The notes under the pieces are model-generated. The model ran no database searches and was not told the DNA's origin. It was given only the letters and a program-made list of their open reading frames with translations. DNA of 64,000 bases from Methylobacterium sp. C25 (lineage in GTDB: Bacteria; Pseudomonadota; Alphaproteobacteria; Rhizobiales; Beijerinckiaceae). Positions 1 to 10,100 of the stretch are shown here, one piece after another (position 1 is the stretch's first letter; the number at the start of each line of letters is the position of its first letter). The position numbers were made by a program, and so were the translations under genes. The DNA is taken from assembly GCF_021352225.1 (NCBI RefSeq), contig NZ_JAAUVI010000017.1, forward strand, positions 1 through 64,000, given 5' to 3'.

Positions 1-1
1 A

Positions 2-76
2 TCCGGGGCCGTCAGGGTCTACGAGGATCCCGCCGATCTGCTCAAGCACCTGGACGAGGTCGGAGGCAGGCGTTGA
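2..76 (+). CDS. C-terminal end of a gene that begins outside the window
   Basis: An open frame enters from the left edge and stops with TGA at 74-76. The 24 residues visible read SGAVRVYEDPADLLKHLDEV and end GGRR. The tail resembles the C-terminus of some HAD-type phosphatases, but that is a weak impression from a very short piece and no catalytic motif is visible. It runs on the same strand as the molybdoprotein gene that follows 526 bp later, too far away to assume one operon. It could equally be a different hydrolase. Confidence 0.45.
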   Translation, partial: SGAVRVYEDPADLLKHLDEVGGRR

Positions 77-602
77 GAAAGTCTTCCGTGAAGTTGAAAA
101 CAGTAAGGAGATCGGTGGATACTCCCCACACGCGGACCTAAACCAACGCCACACTGCTATCGACTGCGTTTGACATGCCGCTTTGGCACCATGAAAATCC
201 GACATGAGATCCTTGGGGCCGCAGAAATCGCAGAAGGAATGTCCGCTTTTGGGGGTGGCGCGATCGCCTGAACGGCGAGGTTGGGTTGAAAGCGGCGTTG
301 CTCGAAAGGGTTGATTGTCGCCAGTCCGCTTTCAGGAGGCAAAGCCTAAGAAGCGGTCATTCCCCTGACCATCACAGCTCAGCAGCTTCGTGTCCAACCT
401 CCTAGTAGAAGCCGCTTTTCGACGTTTCTCGAAGCAGCCGTTCCTCTTGCCACTATCTCGGCGGCTTCGCCCCGCCGTCGGCGATCCCGATCTGCGCCAG
501 CCTTGATGTGCGCGGGCAGATCAGGCGGGCCGCGGCCAATTGGCAAGCCGTGGAACTCCCGATTCGAGGTGAGGTTGCCGAGGATCAGCGAGGAGCCAGC
601 CT
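77..602. other. intergenic region with short TCCGCTTT-type motifs
   Basis: No convincing coding sequence is seen here. The stretch holds copies of a short motif that recurs in other gaps of the window: TCCGCTTTTGGG near 242-253, TCCGCTTTC near 325-333 and GCCGCTTTTC near 411-420. A good ribosome-binding site, AGGAG at 591-595, lies just before the next gene. The rest presumably contains the promoter of that gene, but no clear -35/-10 pair was recognised. Confidence 0.5.
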
Positions 603-2906
603 GTGAGCGACGTCGAGATCGAGCCCTACGACGATCCAGCGGGCGGCTGGGGCTCGGCCCGCTCGCTCGTCGAGATTCTGACACGCGAACAGATTCCTAT
701 CTCGGGCGCGGCTCTGCTGTTGAAGCAGAACAAGCCGGGCGGCTTCATGTGCGTGTCCTGCGCCTGGCCAAAGCCGGCGAAGCCCGCGACCTTCGAGTAT
801 TGCGAGAACGGCGCCAAGGCGACGGCTTGGGAGCAGACTCGCAAGCGCGTCGGTCCCGACTTCTTCGCGAAGCATACGGTCGCCGAGTTGCTGACTTGGA
901 CGGATTTCGATCTGGAGGCGCAAGGTCGGCTTACACATCCCCTGCGCTACGATCCGACGAGTGACCGCTACGCTCCGATCTCATGGGAAGACGCGTTTGC
1001 GGAGATCGGCCGCGAATTGTGCGGCTTCGATCCGAAATCCGTCGTCTATTATTCGTCCGGCCGCGCTTCGCTTGAAACCTCGTACATGTATGGGCTGTTC
1101 GCGCGGCTCTACGGCAACAACAACCTGCCCGACTCCTCCAACATGTGCCACGAGCCGACTTCGACGGGATTGAAGGCGTCGATCGGCGTGCCGGTGGGCA
1201 CCACGGTGCTGGAGGATTTCGAGAGCACGGACTGCATCCTGTTTTTCGGCCAGAATGTCGGCTCGAACGCACCGCGGATGCTGCATCCGCTGCAGGATGC
1301 TCGGCGGCGCAAGGTTCCTATCATCACCTTCAACCCGCTGCGCGAGCGCGGACTGGAGCGCTTTACCGACCCGCAATCGCCCGTGGAGATGCTGACCAAG
1401 TCGTCCACGCGGATCTCGACGCAGTATCATCAGGTAAAGGCGGGAGGCGACATCGCGGCGATCACCGGAATGTGCAAGGCGCTCCTCGCGACCGACCGGG
1501 AGACGCAGGCGGAGGGGCGGCCGCGCGTGCTCGACGCCGTCTTCATCGCCGAGCACACCTACGGCTTCGAGGATTTCGTCGGCTTCTGCGATCGCCAGGA
1601 CTGGGCAGTGCTCGAAAAACGATCGGGGCTAACGCGCGAGGCGCTGGAAGCCGCCGCCGCCGTTTACGGACGTGCTGAGCGGGTCATCGGCATCTACGGC
1701 ATGGGGCTGACCCAGCATCGTAAGGGCACCGAAACGGTTCAGATGCTCGTGAACCTCATGCTGCTGCGCGGGAATATCGGCAGGCCGGGGGCGGGGCTCT
1801 GCCCGGTCCGCGGTCATTCCAACGTGCAGGGCCAGCGCACCGTCGGCATCGCCGAGAAACCGGAGCTGGTGCCCCTCGACAGACTCGCCGACCTCTACGG
1901 CTTCGAGCCGCCGCGCGATAAGGGCCTGAACACGGTCGAGGCCTGCGAGGGCATCATCGCTGGAAGCGTGAAGGCCTTCATTGGCCTCGGCGGCAATTTC
2001 GTGCGCGCGATTCCTGATACGGAGCGGATGGAGGAAGCTTGGCGCAGCATGCGTCTGACCGTGCAGGTCTCGACCAAGCTCAACCGGTCTCACCTCGTCA
2101 ACGGCGCGGTCGCCTACATCCTGCCCTGCCTCGGACGGATCGAGATCGACGAGCAGGCGGCTGGTCCGCAGGCGGTCTCGATGGAAGATTCAACCTCCTG
2201 CTTCCACGGTTCTGTCGGCGTCACCAAACCGGTGAGCGATCACGTGCGCTCAGAGCCCTGGATCGTCGCGGGCATCGCCAAGGCAACCCTGCCGCCGAAC
2301 CCCAAGGTCGACTGGGATGCGTGGGTCGGCGACTACGCCAAGGTGCGCGACGCCATCGAGGCGACCTATCCGATGGTGTTCAAGGATTTCAACGCGCGTC
2401 TGTTCGAGCCGGGCGGCACCCACAAGCCGCTCGCCGCGCGCGAGCGTCGCTGGGATACCGAAACGGGCAAGGCCAATTTCGTCGTGCCTCAGGGCCTCAA
2501 CGAGGATCCTGACATGCCGGCCCGGCACGCAGACGTGCTCGACCTGATCACGCTACGCTCGAACGACCAGTTCAACACCACAGTCTACGGCTATCACGAT
2601 CGCTTTCGCGGGGTGAAAGGCACCCGGCAGGTGCTGTTCATGAACGAGGTCGACATCGCCCGGCTCGACCTCGCGGACGGCGATACCGTCGACGTCGTCA
2701 CGGAATCCAACGACCAGTATGTGCGAGCCGTGAAGGGGCTCAGAGTGGTCAAATACAGCATCCCGGAGGGCAATTGCGGGGGCTACTATCCCGAGTTGAA
2801 CGTGCTCATCCCGCTCTCTCATCACGACGAGCAGGCTAAGACGCCAGCGGCGAAGGCGATCCCCGTCCGCATCGCCAAGGCAGGACCGAGGCCGATGCCA
2901 AACTGA
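603..2906 (+). CDS. FdhF/YdeP-family molybdopterin oxidoreductase
   Basis: A 767-residue protein of the formate-dehydrogenase-like molybdopterin superfamily, closest in layout to E. coli YdeP, which is of very similar length. Near the N-terminus it carries the family signature C50-x2-C53 followed by CENGAKA at 67-73, and further on motifs typical of bis-MGD enzymes such as CHEPTSTGL and the repeated GHSNVQG-type cofactor loop. The start is GTG at 603, chosen because AGGAG lies seven bases upstream. There is no Tat signal, so it should be cytoplasmic. The true substrate of this family is not well established: YdeP is linked to acid resistance, and formate dehydrogenase activity should not be assumed. 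No fdhD-type maturation gene is visible in the window. Confidence 0.88.
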   Translation: MSDVEIEPYDDPAGGWGSARSLVEILTREQIPISGAALLLKQNKPGGFMCVSCAWPKPAKPATFEYCENGAKATAWEQTRKRVGPDFFAKHTVAELLTWTDFDLEAQGRLTHPLRYDPTSDRYAPISWEDAFAEIGRELCGFDPKSVVYYSSGRASLETSYMYGLFARLYGNNNLPDSSNMCHEPTSTGLKASIGVPVGTTVLEDFESTDCILFFGQNVGSNAPRMLHPLQDARRRKVPIITFNPLRERGLERFTDPQSPVEMLTKSSTRISTQYHQVKAGGDIAAITGMCKALLATDRETQAEGRPRVLDAVFIAEHTYGFEDFVGFCDRQDWAVLEKRSGLTREALEAAAAVYGRAERVIGIYGMGLTQHRKGTETVQMLVNLMLLRGNIGRPGAGLCPVRGHSNVQGQRTVGIAEKPELVPLDRLADLYGFEPPRDKGLNTVEACEGIIAGSVKAFIGLGGNFVRAIPDTERMEEAWRSMRLTVQVSTKLNRSHLVNGAVAYILPCLGRIEIDEQAAGPQAVSMEDSTSCFHGSVGVTKPVSDHVRSEPWIVAGIAKATLPPNPKVDWDAWVGDYAKVRDAIEATYPMVFKDFNARLFEPGGTHKPLAARERRWDTETGKANFVVPQGLNEDPDMPARHADVLDLITLRSNDQFNTTVYGYHDRFRGVKGTRQVLFMNEVDIARLDLADGDTVDVVTESNDQYVRAVKGLRVVKYSIPEGNCGGYYPELNVLIPLSHHDEQAKTPAAKAIPVRIAKAGPRPMPN

Positions 2907-3472
2907 CCATTCGCAGCAATGAGCGCTGACCGCAGATCTCTATTTCGTGCAACGCGTCACGATCGTTAATGAAGCGGAGCAATGAGATCGGCAATCTGTT
3001 CGCCAATCTAGGGCAATTGCTTGCGGCCGGCTTCAGCCGGCTGCTTCGCGGCCATTGTTCGCTGGACGATGTCCTAAGCTTAGGTCCGCTTTCGGGACAC
3101 TTACGCAGTGCGCGGGAAGAACCTGCGCGCCTGCCAGCTGCTGCTGGGGCACACGAAGCTTGAGAGCACGGTACGCTATCTCGGGATCGAAGCAGACGAT
3201 GCGTTGGTGATGTCCGAGCAGACCGACATCTGACATTCACCTCGGCGGCCAATTTGGCCGTCGCACCTACCCCCTTCGTCCAACAAGGGTGGATAGCAGG
3301 CTTTGCTGCCCAGCCCGTGAGCGGACGTTCGGCTGCGAGAACGGTGGGTTGTCCAAGCAGGAGCCGTCGGCGCAGCCTCAGGCAGACACGTGCAAGGCGG
3401 CCGGCGACACCGGCTTGGAAGTTGCTGGAGTGAGAGGCCTGCACCTCCAGCGCGATCTCTCCCATGGACGGC
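2907..3472. other. intergenic region carrying an integrase remnant
   Basis: Apart from the recombinase fragment at 3108-3233 no gene is supported. A TCCGCTTTCGGGA motif sits at 3085-3097 immediately upstream of the fragment, the same motif found in other gaps. The 3240-3470 part has a long open frame on the minus strand but no recognisable protein pattern or ribosome-binding site. Confidence 0.5.
3108..3233 (+). pseudogene. C-terminal remnant of a tyrosine recombinase (phage-type integrase)
   Basis: The 41 residues ending at TGA 3231-3233 include LLLGHTKLESTVRYLGIE, the hallmark of the C-terminal catalytic box of tyrosine recombinases: the LLGH histidine and the nucleophilic tyrosine ten residues later (GH-T-K-L-E-S-T-V-R-Y). 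The rest of the catalytic domain, including the arginine of box I, is absent, and no plausible start lies upstream. It is therefore a decayed stub, probably of an integrase that once moved DNA into this place. It cannot be functional on its own. Confidence 0.75.
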
Positions 3473-4468
3473 TCAAGCGGTCTGGCCGGGATCGTGATGA
3501 CGGACGCTGCGCCGGATGACCTGGGGTGGCTGACCGAACGCCCGCAGAAAGGCCCGCCGCATCCGTTCCCGGTCGGCGAAACCCGTCTCCCGAGCCACTG
3601 TGTCGAGCGAATGCCGGCCGTCCTCCAGCATCGTCCGGGCGGCCTCCAGGCGAAGGTTCTCTACCGCCTTCGCAGGTGATTGGCCGGTCTCCTCCCGGAA
3701 GATGCGGCTGAATTGGCGCGGGCTCAGATGGGCAGCGTCGGCCAGTTCCTCCACCGAGAGTTCGTTCCTCAGGTTGCCCCTAGCATAGGCCAGGACTTTC
3801 TGGACTCTGTCGGACCGCGGCTGAAGTTCCAGCAGCGCGGAGAACTGTGACTGGCCCCCCGTCCTGCGATGGTAGACGACGAGCATCCTGGCGATGCCCT
3901 TCGACATCTCGGGCCCCAGATCGTCCTCGACCAGAGCCAGCGTCAGATCAATCCCGGCCGTCATGCCGGCCGAAGTCCAGACGTTGCCGTCTGAGACGAA
4001 GATGCGGTCGTCGTCCACCTTGATTGTCGGATAGAGCCGCTGCAGGTCGCGGGCGTGGGCCCAGTGAGTCGCCGCCTTCCGGCCGTCGAGCAGGCCCGCC
4101 TCGGCCAGGAGGAACGCCCCCGTGCAGGTCGCGGCGACGCGGCGCGCAGTCGCCGCCGTCTCGCGCAACCGTTCGACGAGGCCCGGCGCCGAGGCATCGA
4201 CCCTGACTGAGCCCACGACGATGATCGTGTCGAAGCGCCGGCCGGAGAACGGCTCCGACTTGATGACCATTCCGATGGAGGTCCGGATCTCCCCACCCCC
4301 TTCCGACAGGAAGGTCACGTCGTAAAAGTCCCGGCCGAGCTCATGGTTGGCCAGCTCGAAGGCCGTCAGGGGCGCGAGGTTCATCACCTGGAACCCTGGG
4401 AACAGGACGACACCAATAGACGGCACGAGGGGCCTCGCGAATGTCTTAAAAGGTTGGATGTTCGACAT
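3473..4468 (-). CDS. GlxA-family transcriptional regulator (DJ-1/PfpI domain plus AraC HTH)
   Basis: A 331-residue two-domain regulator. Residues about 15-185 form a DJ-1/PfpI-like fold with the nucleophile-elbow cysteine in ATCTGAFLLAEAG (C115), and residues about 215-325 form an AraC-type double helix-turn-helix including SPRQFSRIFREETGQSPAK. Proteins of this build usually sense a small molecule through the PfpI-like domain without being proteases. It is transcribed divergently from the alpha/beta hydrolase gene starting at 4555, with 86 bp between the start codons. Such pairs commonly mean that the regulator controls its divergent neighbour; that is inference. It is one of two complete GlxA-type genes in the window; a remnant of a third lies at 60.1 kb. 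Confidence 0.9.
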   Translation of the reverse strand: MSNIQPFKTFARPLVPSIGVVLFPGFQVMNLAPLTAFELANHELGRDFYDVTFLSEGGGEIRTSIGMVIKSEPFSGRRFDTIIVVGSVRVDASAPGLVERLRETAATARRVAATCTGAFLLAEAGLLDGRKAATHWAHARDLQRLYPTIKVDDDRIFVSDGNVWTSAGMTAGIDLTLALVEDDLGPEMSKGIARMLVVYHRRTGGQSQFSALLELQPRSDRVQKVLAYARGNLRNELSVEELADAAHLSPRQFSRIFREETGQSPAKAVENLRLEAARTMLEDGRHSLDTVARETGFADRERMRRAFLRAFGQPPQVIRRSVRHHDPGQTA

Positions 4469-4554
4469 ATGGGATATGGCGGGGTGCGTCTAGGTTCGAT
4501 CGCAACAGGCACGGGCGACACCCCGCGCCGGCCCGTCGCCAAGGAACTCTTCCC

Positions 4555-5472
4555 ATGACCACGCAAAGCATCACCATCCTCGGACGGGACGCCGAGGACC
4601 ACACAAGCCGCTGGCTCACCTCCGGCGAGATCGCCGTAGCGACCCTGCGGGACGGGACCCGCATCCGCTACGTCCGGGTGGGAAGCGGGCCGAACCTTGT
4701 CCTGACTCACACCGTGCGGACGCAGCTCGACCTGTTTCAGCGTGTGATCCCGCTGCTCTCGCCCCACTTCACGGTCTTCGCCCTCGACTTGCCGGGTTTC
4801 GGCTGGTCGGACCTGAAGCCGGACGCCCCGAAGGACGAGCCCGCCCTGCGGGCGGCCCTGAGGGAATTCATCGCGACACTCGGTATCGAGCGCCCGATCC
4901 TCGCGGGCGAGTCGATTGGCGCGACGCTGTCGCTCTCCCTAGCCGCCGAACTCGGCGACGAGGTCGAGCGGGTCTTCGCCTTCAACACCTACGACTATCT
5001 GCCGGGACTGGAACGCTCGAACCTTTTGGCCTCGCTCATCATCAAGAGCGTGCGGGCGCCGGTCGTCGGTTCGGTCTTCGCCGCGCTGGAGAACCGGTCC
5101 ATCACCGGCGGCATCATGAGTGGGGGCTTTCACGACCCGCGCAGCCTGCCCTCCGACCTTCTGGACGAGTACTCCCGGGTCGGCGCTCGTGCCGGTTACA
5201 GCAGGGCGGCGCGGACGCTACTCAAAGCGCTCCCGAGCTTCGTCGCGGCCCGCGCCCGCTATCGCTCGGTCACCGCGCCGGTCACGTTGGTCTGGGGTGA
5301 CAAGGACTGGGCGAACCCGCAGGACCGCGCCGGCGTCGAGGCCGCACTCCCGTCGCCCGAGGTCCTCACACTCAACCGGACGGGGCACTTCAGCGCCCTG
5401 GAGCGTCCGCAAGCCTGGGCCGACATCATCCTGGCTCGGACAACGAAGCCGAAGGTCTCGGCCGTCGGTTGA
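4555..5472 (+). CDS. alpha/beta-fold hydrolase
   Basis: A 305-residue alpha/beta hydrolase with a complete catalytic triad in the expected order: nucleophile S120 in GESIG, acid D249 in VWGDKDW, and H278 in RTGHFSALERP. The family covers esterases, haloalkane dehalogenase-like enzymes and C-C hydrolases, and the sequence does not tell which. There is no signal peptide, so it is cytoplasmic. It lies divergent to the GlxA-type regulator and is followed after 86 bp by a DUF302 gene on the same strand, suggesting a small inducible unit. The haloalkane-dehalogenase halide-binding tryptophan next to the nucleophile is not present (GESIG rather than xDWG). Confidence 0.85.
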   Translation: MTTQSITILGRDAEDHTSRWLTSGEIAVATLRDGTRIRYVRVGSGPNLVLTHTVRTQLDLFQRVIPLLSPHFTVFALDLPGFGWSDLKPDAPKDEPALRAALREFIATLGIERPILAGESIGATLSLSLAAELGDEVERVFAFNTYDYLPGLERSNLLASLIIKSVRAPVVGSVFAALENRSITGGIMSGGFHDPRSLPSDLLDEYSRVGARAGYSRAARTLLKALPSFVAARARYRSVTAPVTLVWGDKDWANPQDRAGVEAALPSPEVLTLNRTGHFSALERPQAWADIILARTTKPKVSAVG

Positions 5473-5558
5473 CGGCCGGCGGCCGACAAGCCGCGCGAGC
5501 GGCCGTCGTGGCCCACGCCACCACATCCCCTCACCCGAAGAAGCGAGGATCGACATCC

Positions 5559-6047
5559 ATGTCCGAACAGATGACCTCGACCCACATCACGGTCGAGCAC
5601 GTGACGCTCCGCTCTCCCAAGACCTACGAGGCGGTGCGCGCCGCCCTGGAGGCTTCGGTGCCTCCCCTCGATCACGCATATGCCGGGCTGCTGCGCGACG
5701 GAAAGGTGGACGCGGCGCGTGACCTCCTCGAACGGCAGGCGCCGCTCTCGATCTTCGGCGCCCGCGACCATGGCGGTCTGCTCCTCACCGCCGGCCTAAC
5801 CCGCAAGGCCGTCCAGTACGACATCGGCAATCCGCTGACGGCCGCGCGGATGACCCGGCACGTCCTCTCCGCCGCTCAATACGCGCCGATCCGGGTGCTC
5901 CTGCGCGAGGATGCCGAGGGCGTAGTCGCGTTCGAATACGACCGCCCAGTCACAACCTTCGGACAATTCGCAAATCGGGAGGTCGACGCCGTTGCGGCTG
6001 ACTTAGACGATCAGCTCAGGGGCGCGCTCGCTGCCGCAGCTGCTTGA
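5559..6047 (+). CDS. DUF302 domain-containing protein
   Basis: A 162-residue protein when started at the ATG at 5559. A longer open frame begins at 5469, but its N-terminus has low-complexity, non-protein-like sequence and would run from the stop of the hydrolase gene. The later ATG is preceded by GCGAGG. The core, with YDIGNPLTAARMTRH and a following beta-rich stretch ending in TFGQF, resembles DUF302, a small fold found in proteins of unknown function. No catalytic residues can be named. It follows the alpha/beta hydrolase on the same strand and is probably co-transcribed with it. Confidence 0.65.
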   Translation: MSEQMTSTHITVEHVTLRSPKTYEAVRAALEASVPPLDHAYAGLLRDGKVDAARDLLERQAPLSIFGARDHGGLLLTAGLTRKAVQYDIGNPLTAARMTRHVLSAAQYAPIRVLLREDAEGVVAFEYDRPVTTFGQFANREVDAVAADLDDQLRGALAAAAA

Positions 6048-7131
6048 CTTTAAACGAGCAGTGGATGGGCTGCTTGCCGACCGTCGTGTCCGTTAAGCTT
6101 CGTCCACGAGAACGGCCGGGAAGCAGACAGTCCAAGAGTTCGCGAAGGGTCGGAAGCAGCATGTCCCCTTCCGAGCGGACGGACAAATTCCGTTCTTGGC
6201 CTAATGCGGCGTTGACTAGTGACTTGGATGGGTGGAAAGCGGTCTGGCTGCTTCCAAACGAGAAACCCGCAAAATCGGACATTAGGCGATCGACAGAAGT
6301 TGGCCGAAAGCAGAAAGGCTGCCTTCGGAAACGCAGGTGGAAAGGCGGGCATTATTGCGTTGCGGCCGATGCGTCATCTTCGGTCTCGCTTCCACCAAGG
6401 CTGTCCAAGACACTTGCCTTCTTTTTTCTTCGATGAATGGCCGGGAAGTTGCTGCCGGCACGCTGCCTGGAAAAACCCAGCGGAACTTGAGCTCGAACGC
6501 GATCGCAAGCCCCGATCTTGGCGCCTAGGATCGACTGCGAGGTGGCCGGTGATGCGCGCTTCCGCCAGTCTGCTTTGCTCGGGCTCTCCAGCGAGTCGGG
6601 CCGCAACGTAGCCCTGGCCAAGGCTTTGGCCGCACGGCTTGGAATCCCGCCCCGCCAGTCGGGTCTGAGCGGGTACGTTCCGTTAGGATCTTGAAGCGTC
6701 GGATCGACCAAGCGATTACCAAAAGCGGAGGCGGCCTGCGTGGACCCGCGCCGAGTGCGGAGGTCGGGCTCAATGTCACTTCGCGCCGCTCTGCCGAAAC
6801 GTGAATATTGTTTTTACTAGCCGTTAGTTTTTTGGCCGACATTTTCAATTTTTGACTGAGTTAATGTTTTCTTAAATAATCAAATCAGTGTCGATTTATT
6901 TTTGAATTTCAAACTTGTTCCGTCAAACGTCGGAATTTTGCTTAGAAAAAACCTTTCCCATACTAGTACTAGCGCCACAGCCCCGGTCGTTCGACAAATC
7001 GCTCGACGATTAATTGGCGCATTGTGGGCTGAAAAACTCGGCTTTGCTTGCGTCTCCGAAAACTCTGCTCGGCATGCATTTGTTAAATTCGATGCGTGCC
7101 GAGATTGCGGGTCCGGTCTCGGGGATTGATC
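6048..7131. other. 1.1-kb non-coding region upstream of the giant adhesin
   Basis: No ORF in this stretch looks like a protein. The first 700 bp are GC-rich and include GGAAGCAG- and AAGCGG-type pieces similar to motifs in other gaps. From about 6800 to 7000 the base composition turns sharply AT-rich, with runs such as TTAGTTTTTTGG and TTATTTTTGAATTTC, unlike anything else nearby. That part contains a CtrA-like site at 6861-6875 and very probably the promoter of the adhesin gene. Confidence 0.55.
6861..6875 (+). promoter_or_regulatory. candidate CtrA-binding site TTAA-N7-TTAA
   Basis: TTAA at 6861-6864 and TTAA at 6872-6875 are separated by exactly seven bases, matching the known full CtrA consensus of alphaproteobacteria. 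It sits 257 bp upstream of the adhesin ATG inside an AT-rich block. The AT-richness raises the chance of a coincidental match. CtrA often controls motility and surface-structure genes in this class, so the placement makes sense, but binding is inferred. Confidence 0.45.
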
Positions 7132-10100
7132 ATGGCGGTTACGCAGACCTTCGAATCTTCTGTCGGCCTGAATGGCAACCCGATCACCATTGGCGGTTTC
7201 ATCTATACTCAGCGGACGTCCTCGACGGCGACTTCCGGCAACTTGGTCATTCAAAAGGAATTGCTGAGCGATGCAGCACTGTTTGCGTCGAGTGGATCGG
7301 GATATCTGTCGATCTCGCAGACCTCGGGCGCTGCCTTCGATCTCAACTCGCTGTCCATCAACAGAGACATCGCGCTGCTGCCGACGACCTTCATCGTCGG
7401 ATACCGGAACGGCGTTCAGGTCGGCGTCTATCAGGATACAAGCCTTCTCAATCTCGGCGAACACAACGTCACGCTCGGAGGACCGAACTGGCAGGGCCTG
7501 ACGGAAGTCAGGATCTTCAATGCGAACAGCCTGCTCGACGTGAGCGTCGGCGTCGGGTTCGGCATCGACAACGTCAACACCACCGACGCGATCGCACCGG
7601 GGGCCCCGACCTTGTCGGCCGGCGTCGGCGCCACGGCCGACAACACGCCGACGGTGACGGGAACGGCCGAAATCGGATCGACGGTCACCATCTACGATGG
7701 CGCAACGGCGATAGGGACGACGACGGCCGGCGCGAATGGCCTCTATGCCTTCACGCCGACCACCGCCCTTTCGGACGGGGCGCATAACCTCAGCGCACGG
7801 GCGACCGATGCCAGCGGGAACGTCAGTCTCGCGTCGCCGGCTGCGTCCTTGCGGATCGATACAGTGGCTCCGACGGCACCGGTTCTGGCGGCTGGGACCG
7901 GGCTGAGCAATAGCCACACGCCCGCCATCACGGGAACGGCCGAAGCGGGCTCCACCGTCACGATCTTGAACGGCGCGACGGTTCTCGGTTCGACCGTCGC
8001 CGCGGCCGACGGCACATTCAGCTTCAAGCCCGCGGTGGGACTCGCTGATGGAAACTACGTCCTCACCGCGACGGCCGTCGATGCAGTCGGGAATACGAGC
8101 ATCGTGTCGAGCGCGATCGGCCTGCGCATCGATAGCGTGGCGCCGGGTGCGCCGGCCGTCACGGCCTTCACGGGGCCGACCAACAATACGGCACCGGTCA
8201 TCACCGGCACGGCTGAGGCGGGCTCCACGGTCACGATCTCCGACAACGGCACCGTGCTGGGGACGACAGTCGCAGCCGCCAACGGCACGTTCAGCTTCAC
8301 GCCGACCGCCGCTCTGGCGCAGGGCGCCAACAGCTTCACGGCCACCGCGAGGGACGCGGCCGGCAACGTCTCGGTCGCGTCAGCTGCCGTCGCCCTGACC
8401 ATCGACACCACGGCCCCGACCGCTCCGGTGATCAAGGCCTTCACCGGGCCGACCAACAGTACCACTCCGGCCATTACCGGGACTGCGGAAGCCGGGGCCA
8501 CGGTCACGATCTCCGACAACGGCGGCGTCATCGGAACCACTGTCGCCGGAGCGAACGGCGCGTTCAGCTTCACGCCGACCGTTGCGCTGGCGGCCGGCAA
8601 CAACAGCTTCACCGCCACCGCCCGGGACGCGGCCGGCAATGTCTCGGGCGCCTCCGCGGCGGTCGCCCTGACCATCGACACCACGGCGCCGGTGGCGCCC
8701 GTCCTCGCGGCTCTTACCGGCCCGACCAACAACACGAGCCCGACCATCACCGGCACGGCCGAGGCGGGCTCCACCGTCACGATCTCCGAGAACGGCACCG
8801 TGCTCGGCACCGCCGTGGCCGGGGCCAACGGCGCCTTCAGCTTTACGCCGGCTACCGCGCTCGCGGCCGGCGCCAACAGCTTCACCGCCACGGCGCGAGA
8901 TGCGGCCGGCAACGTCTCGGGCGCCTCTGCGGCGGTGGCCCTGACGATCGACACGACGGCGCCCGGCGCGCCGGTCATCGCGGCCTTCACCGGTCCGACC
9001 AACCACACGACGCCGACCATCACCGGCACGGCCGAGGCGGGCGCCACCGTCACGATCTCCGATAACGGCACGGTGCTCGGCACCGCCGTGGCCGGGGCCA
9101 ACGGCACCTTCAGCTTCACGCCGACCACCGCCCTGGCGCAGGGCGCCAACAGCTTCACGGCCACCGCGCGGGACGTGGCGGGCAATCTCTCGGCGGCCTC
9201 GGCCGCCGTTGCGCTGACGATCGACACCACGGCGCCCGGCGCCCCGGCAATCACGCCTTTCGCGACCCCGACCAACAACCCGACCCCGACGATCACCGGC
9301 ACCGCCGAAGCGGGCGCCACCGTCACGATCTTCAACGGCACGACGGTGGTGGGAACCGTCACCGCCGGAGCCAACGGCAGCTTCTCGCTGACACCGACCG
9401 TGCCGCTTCCCCACGGCACCGCGACCCTGACGGCGACGGCGCAGGATGCCGCCGGCAACCTCTCCGTCCCCTCCGCCGCAGCGACCGTCGTCATCGACAC
9501 CCATGTGCCGGGCGCGCCCGTCGTCAATTCCATCGCGCCCACCAACGACACCACGCCGGACATCACCGGCACGGGCAATGCCGGCGACACCATCATCATC
9601 AAGAACGGAGGCGCTACGGTCGGCACCGGGACGGTTGCCGCCAACGGCACGTTCAGCGTCACCGTGACCACGGCCCTGCCGGAGGGCAACTCGGCGCTCA
9701 GCGTCACTGCCACGAGTCCCGGTGGGACCGTCTCACCGGCCGCACCGGTGACCGTGCTGGTGGACACGACCAATCCGCTGGCTCCCGTGATCACGGCCTT
9801 CACGGGGCCGACCAACGACACGACGCCGACCATCACCGGAACGGCGGAAGCCGGCACCACCGTCACGATCTCGAACAACGGCGCGGTGCTGGGAACGGCG
9901 GTTGCGGGCGCCAACGGCACGTTCAGCTTCACGCCGGCCACCGCGCTGGCAGCCGGGACGGCCAACCTGACGGCGACGGCGAAGGATGCGGCCGGGAACC
10001 TCTCTTCGGTCTCCGCCACTACGTCGGTGACCATCGATACCACCGCGCCCGATACGCCGGCGCTGAATCCGTTCGCCGGGCCGATCAACACATCCACTCC

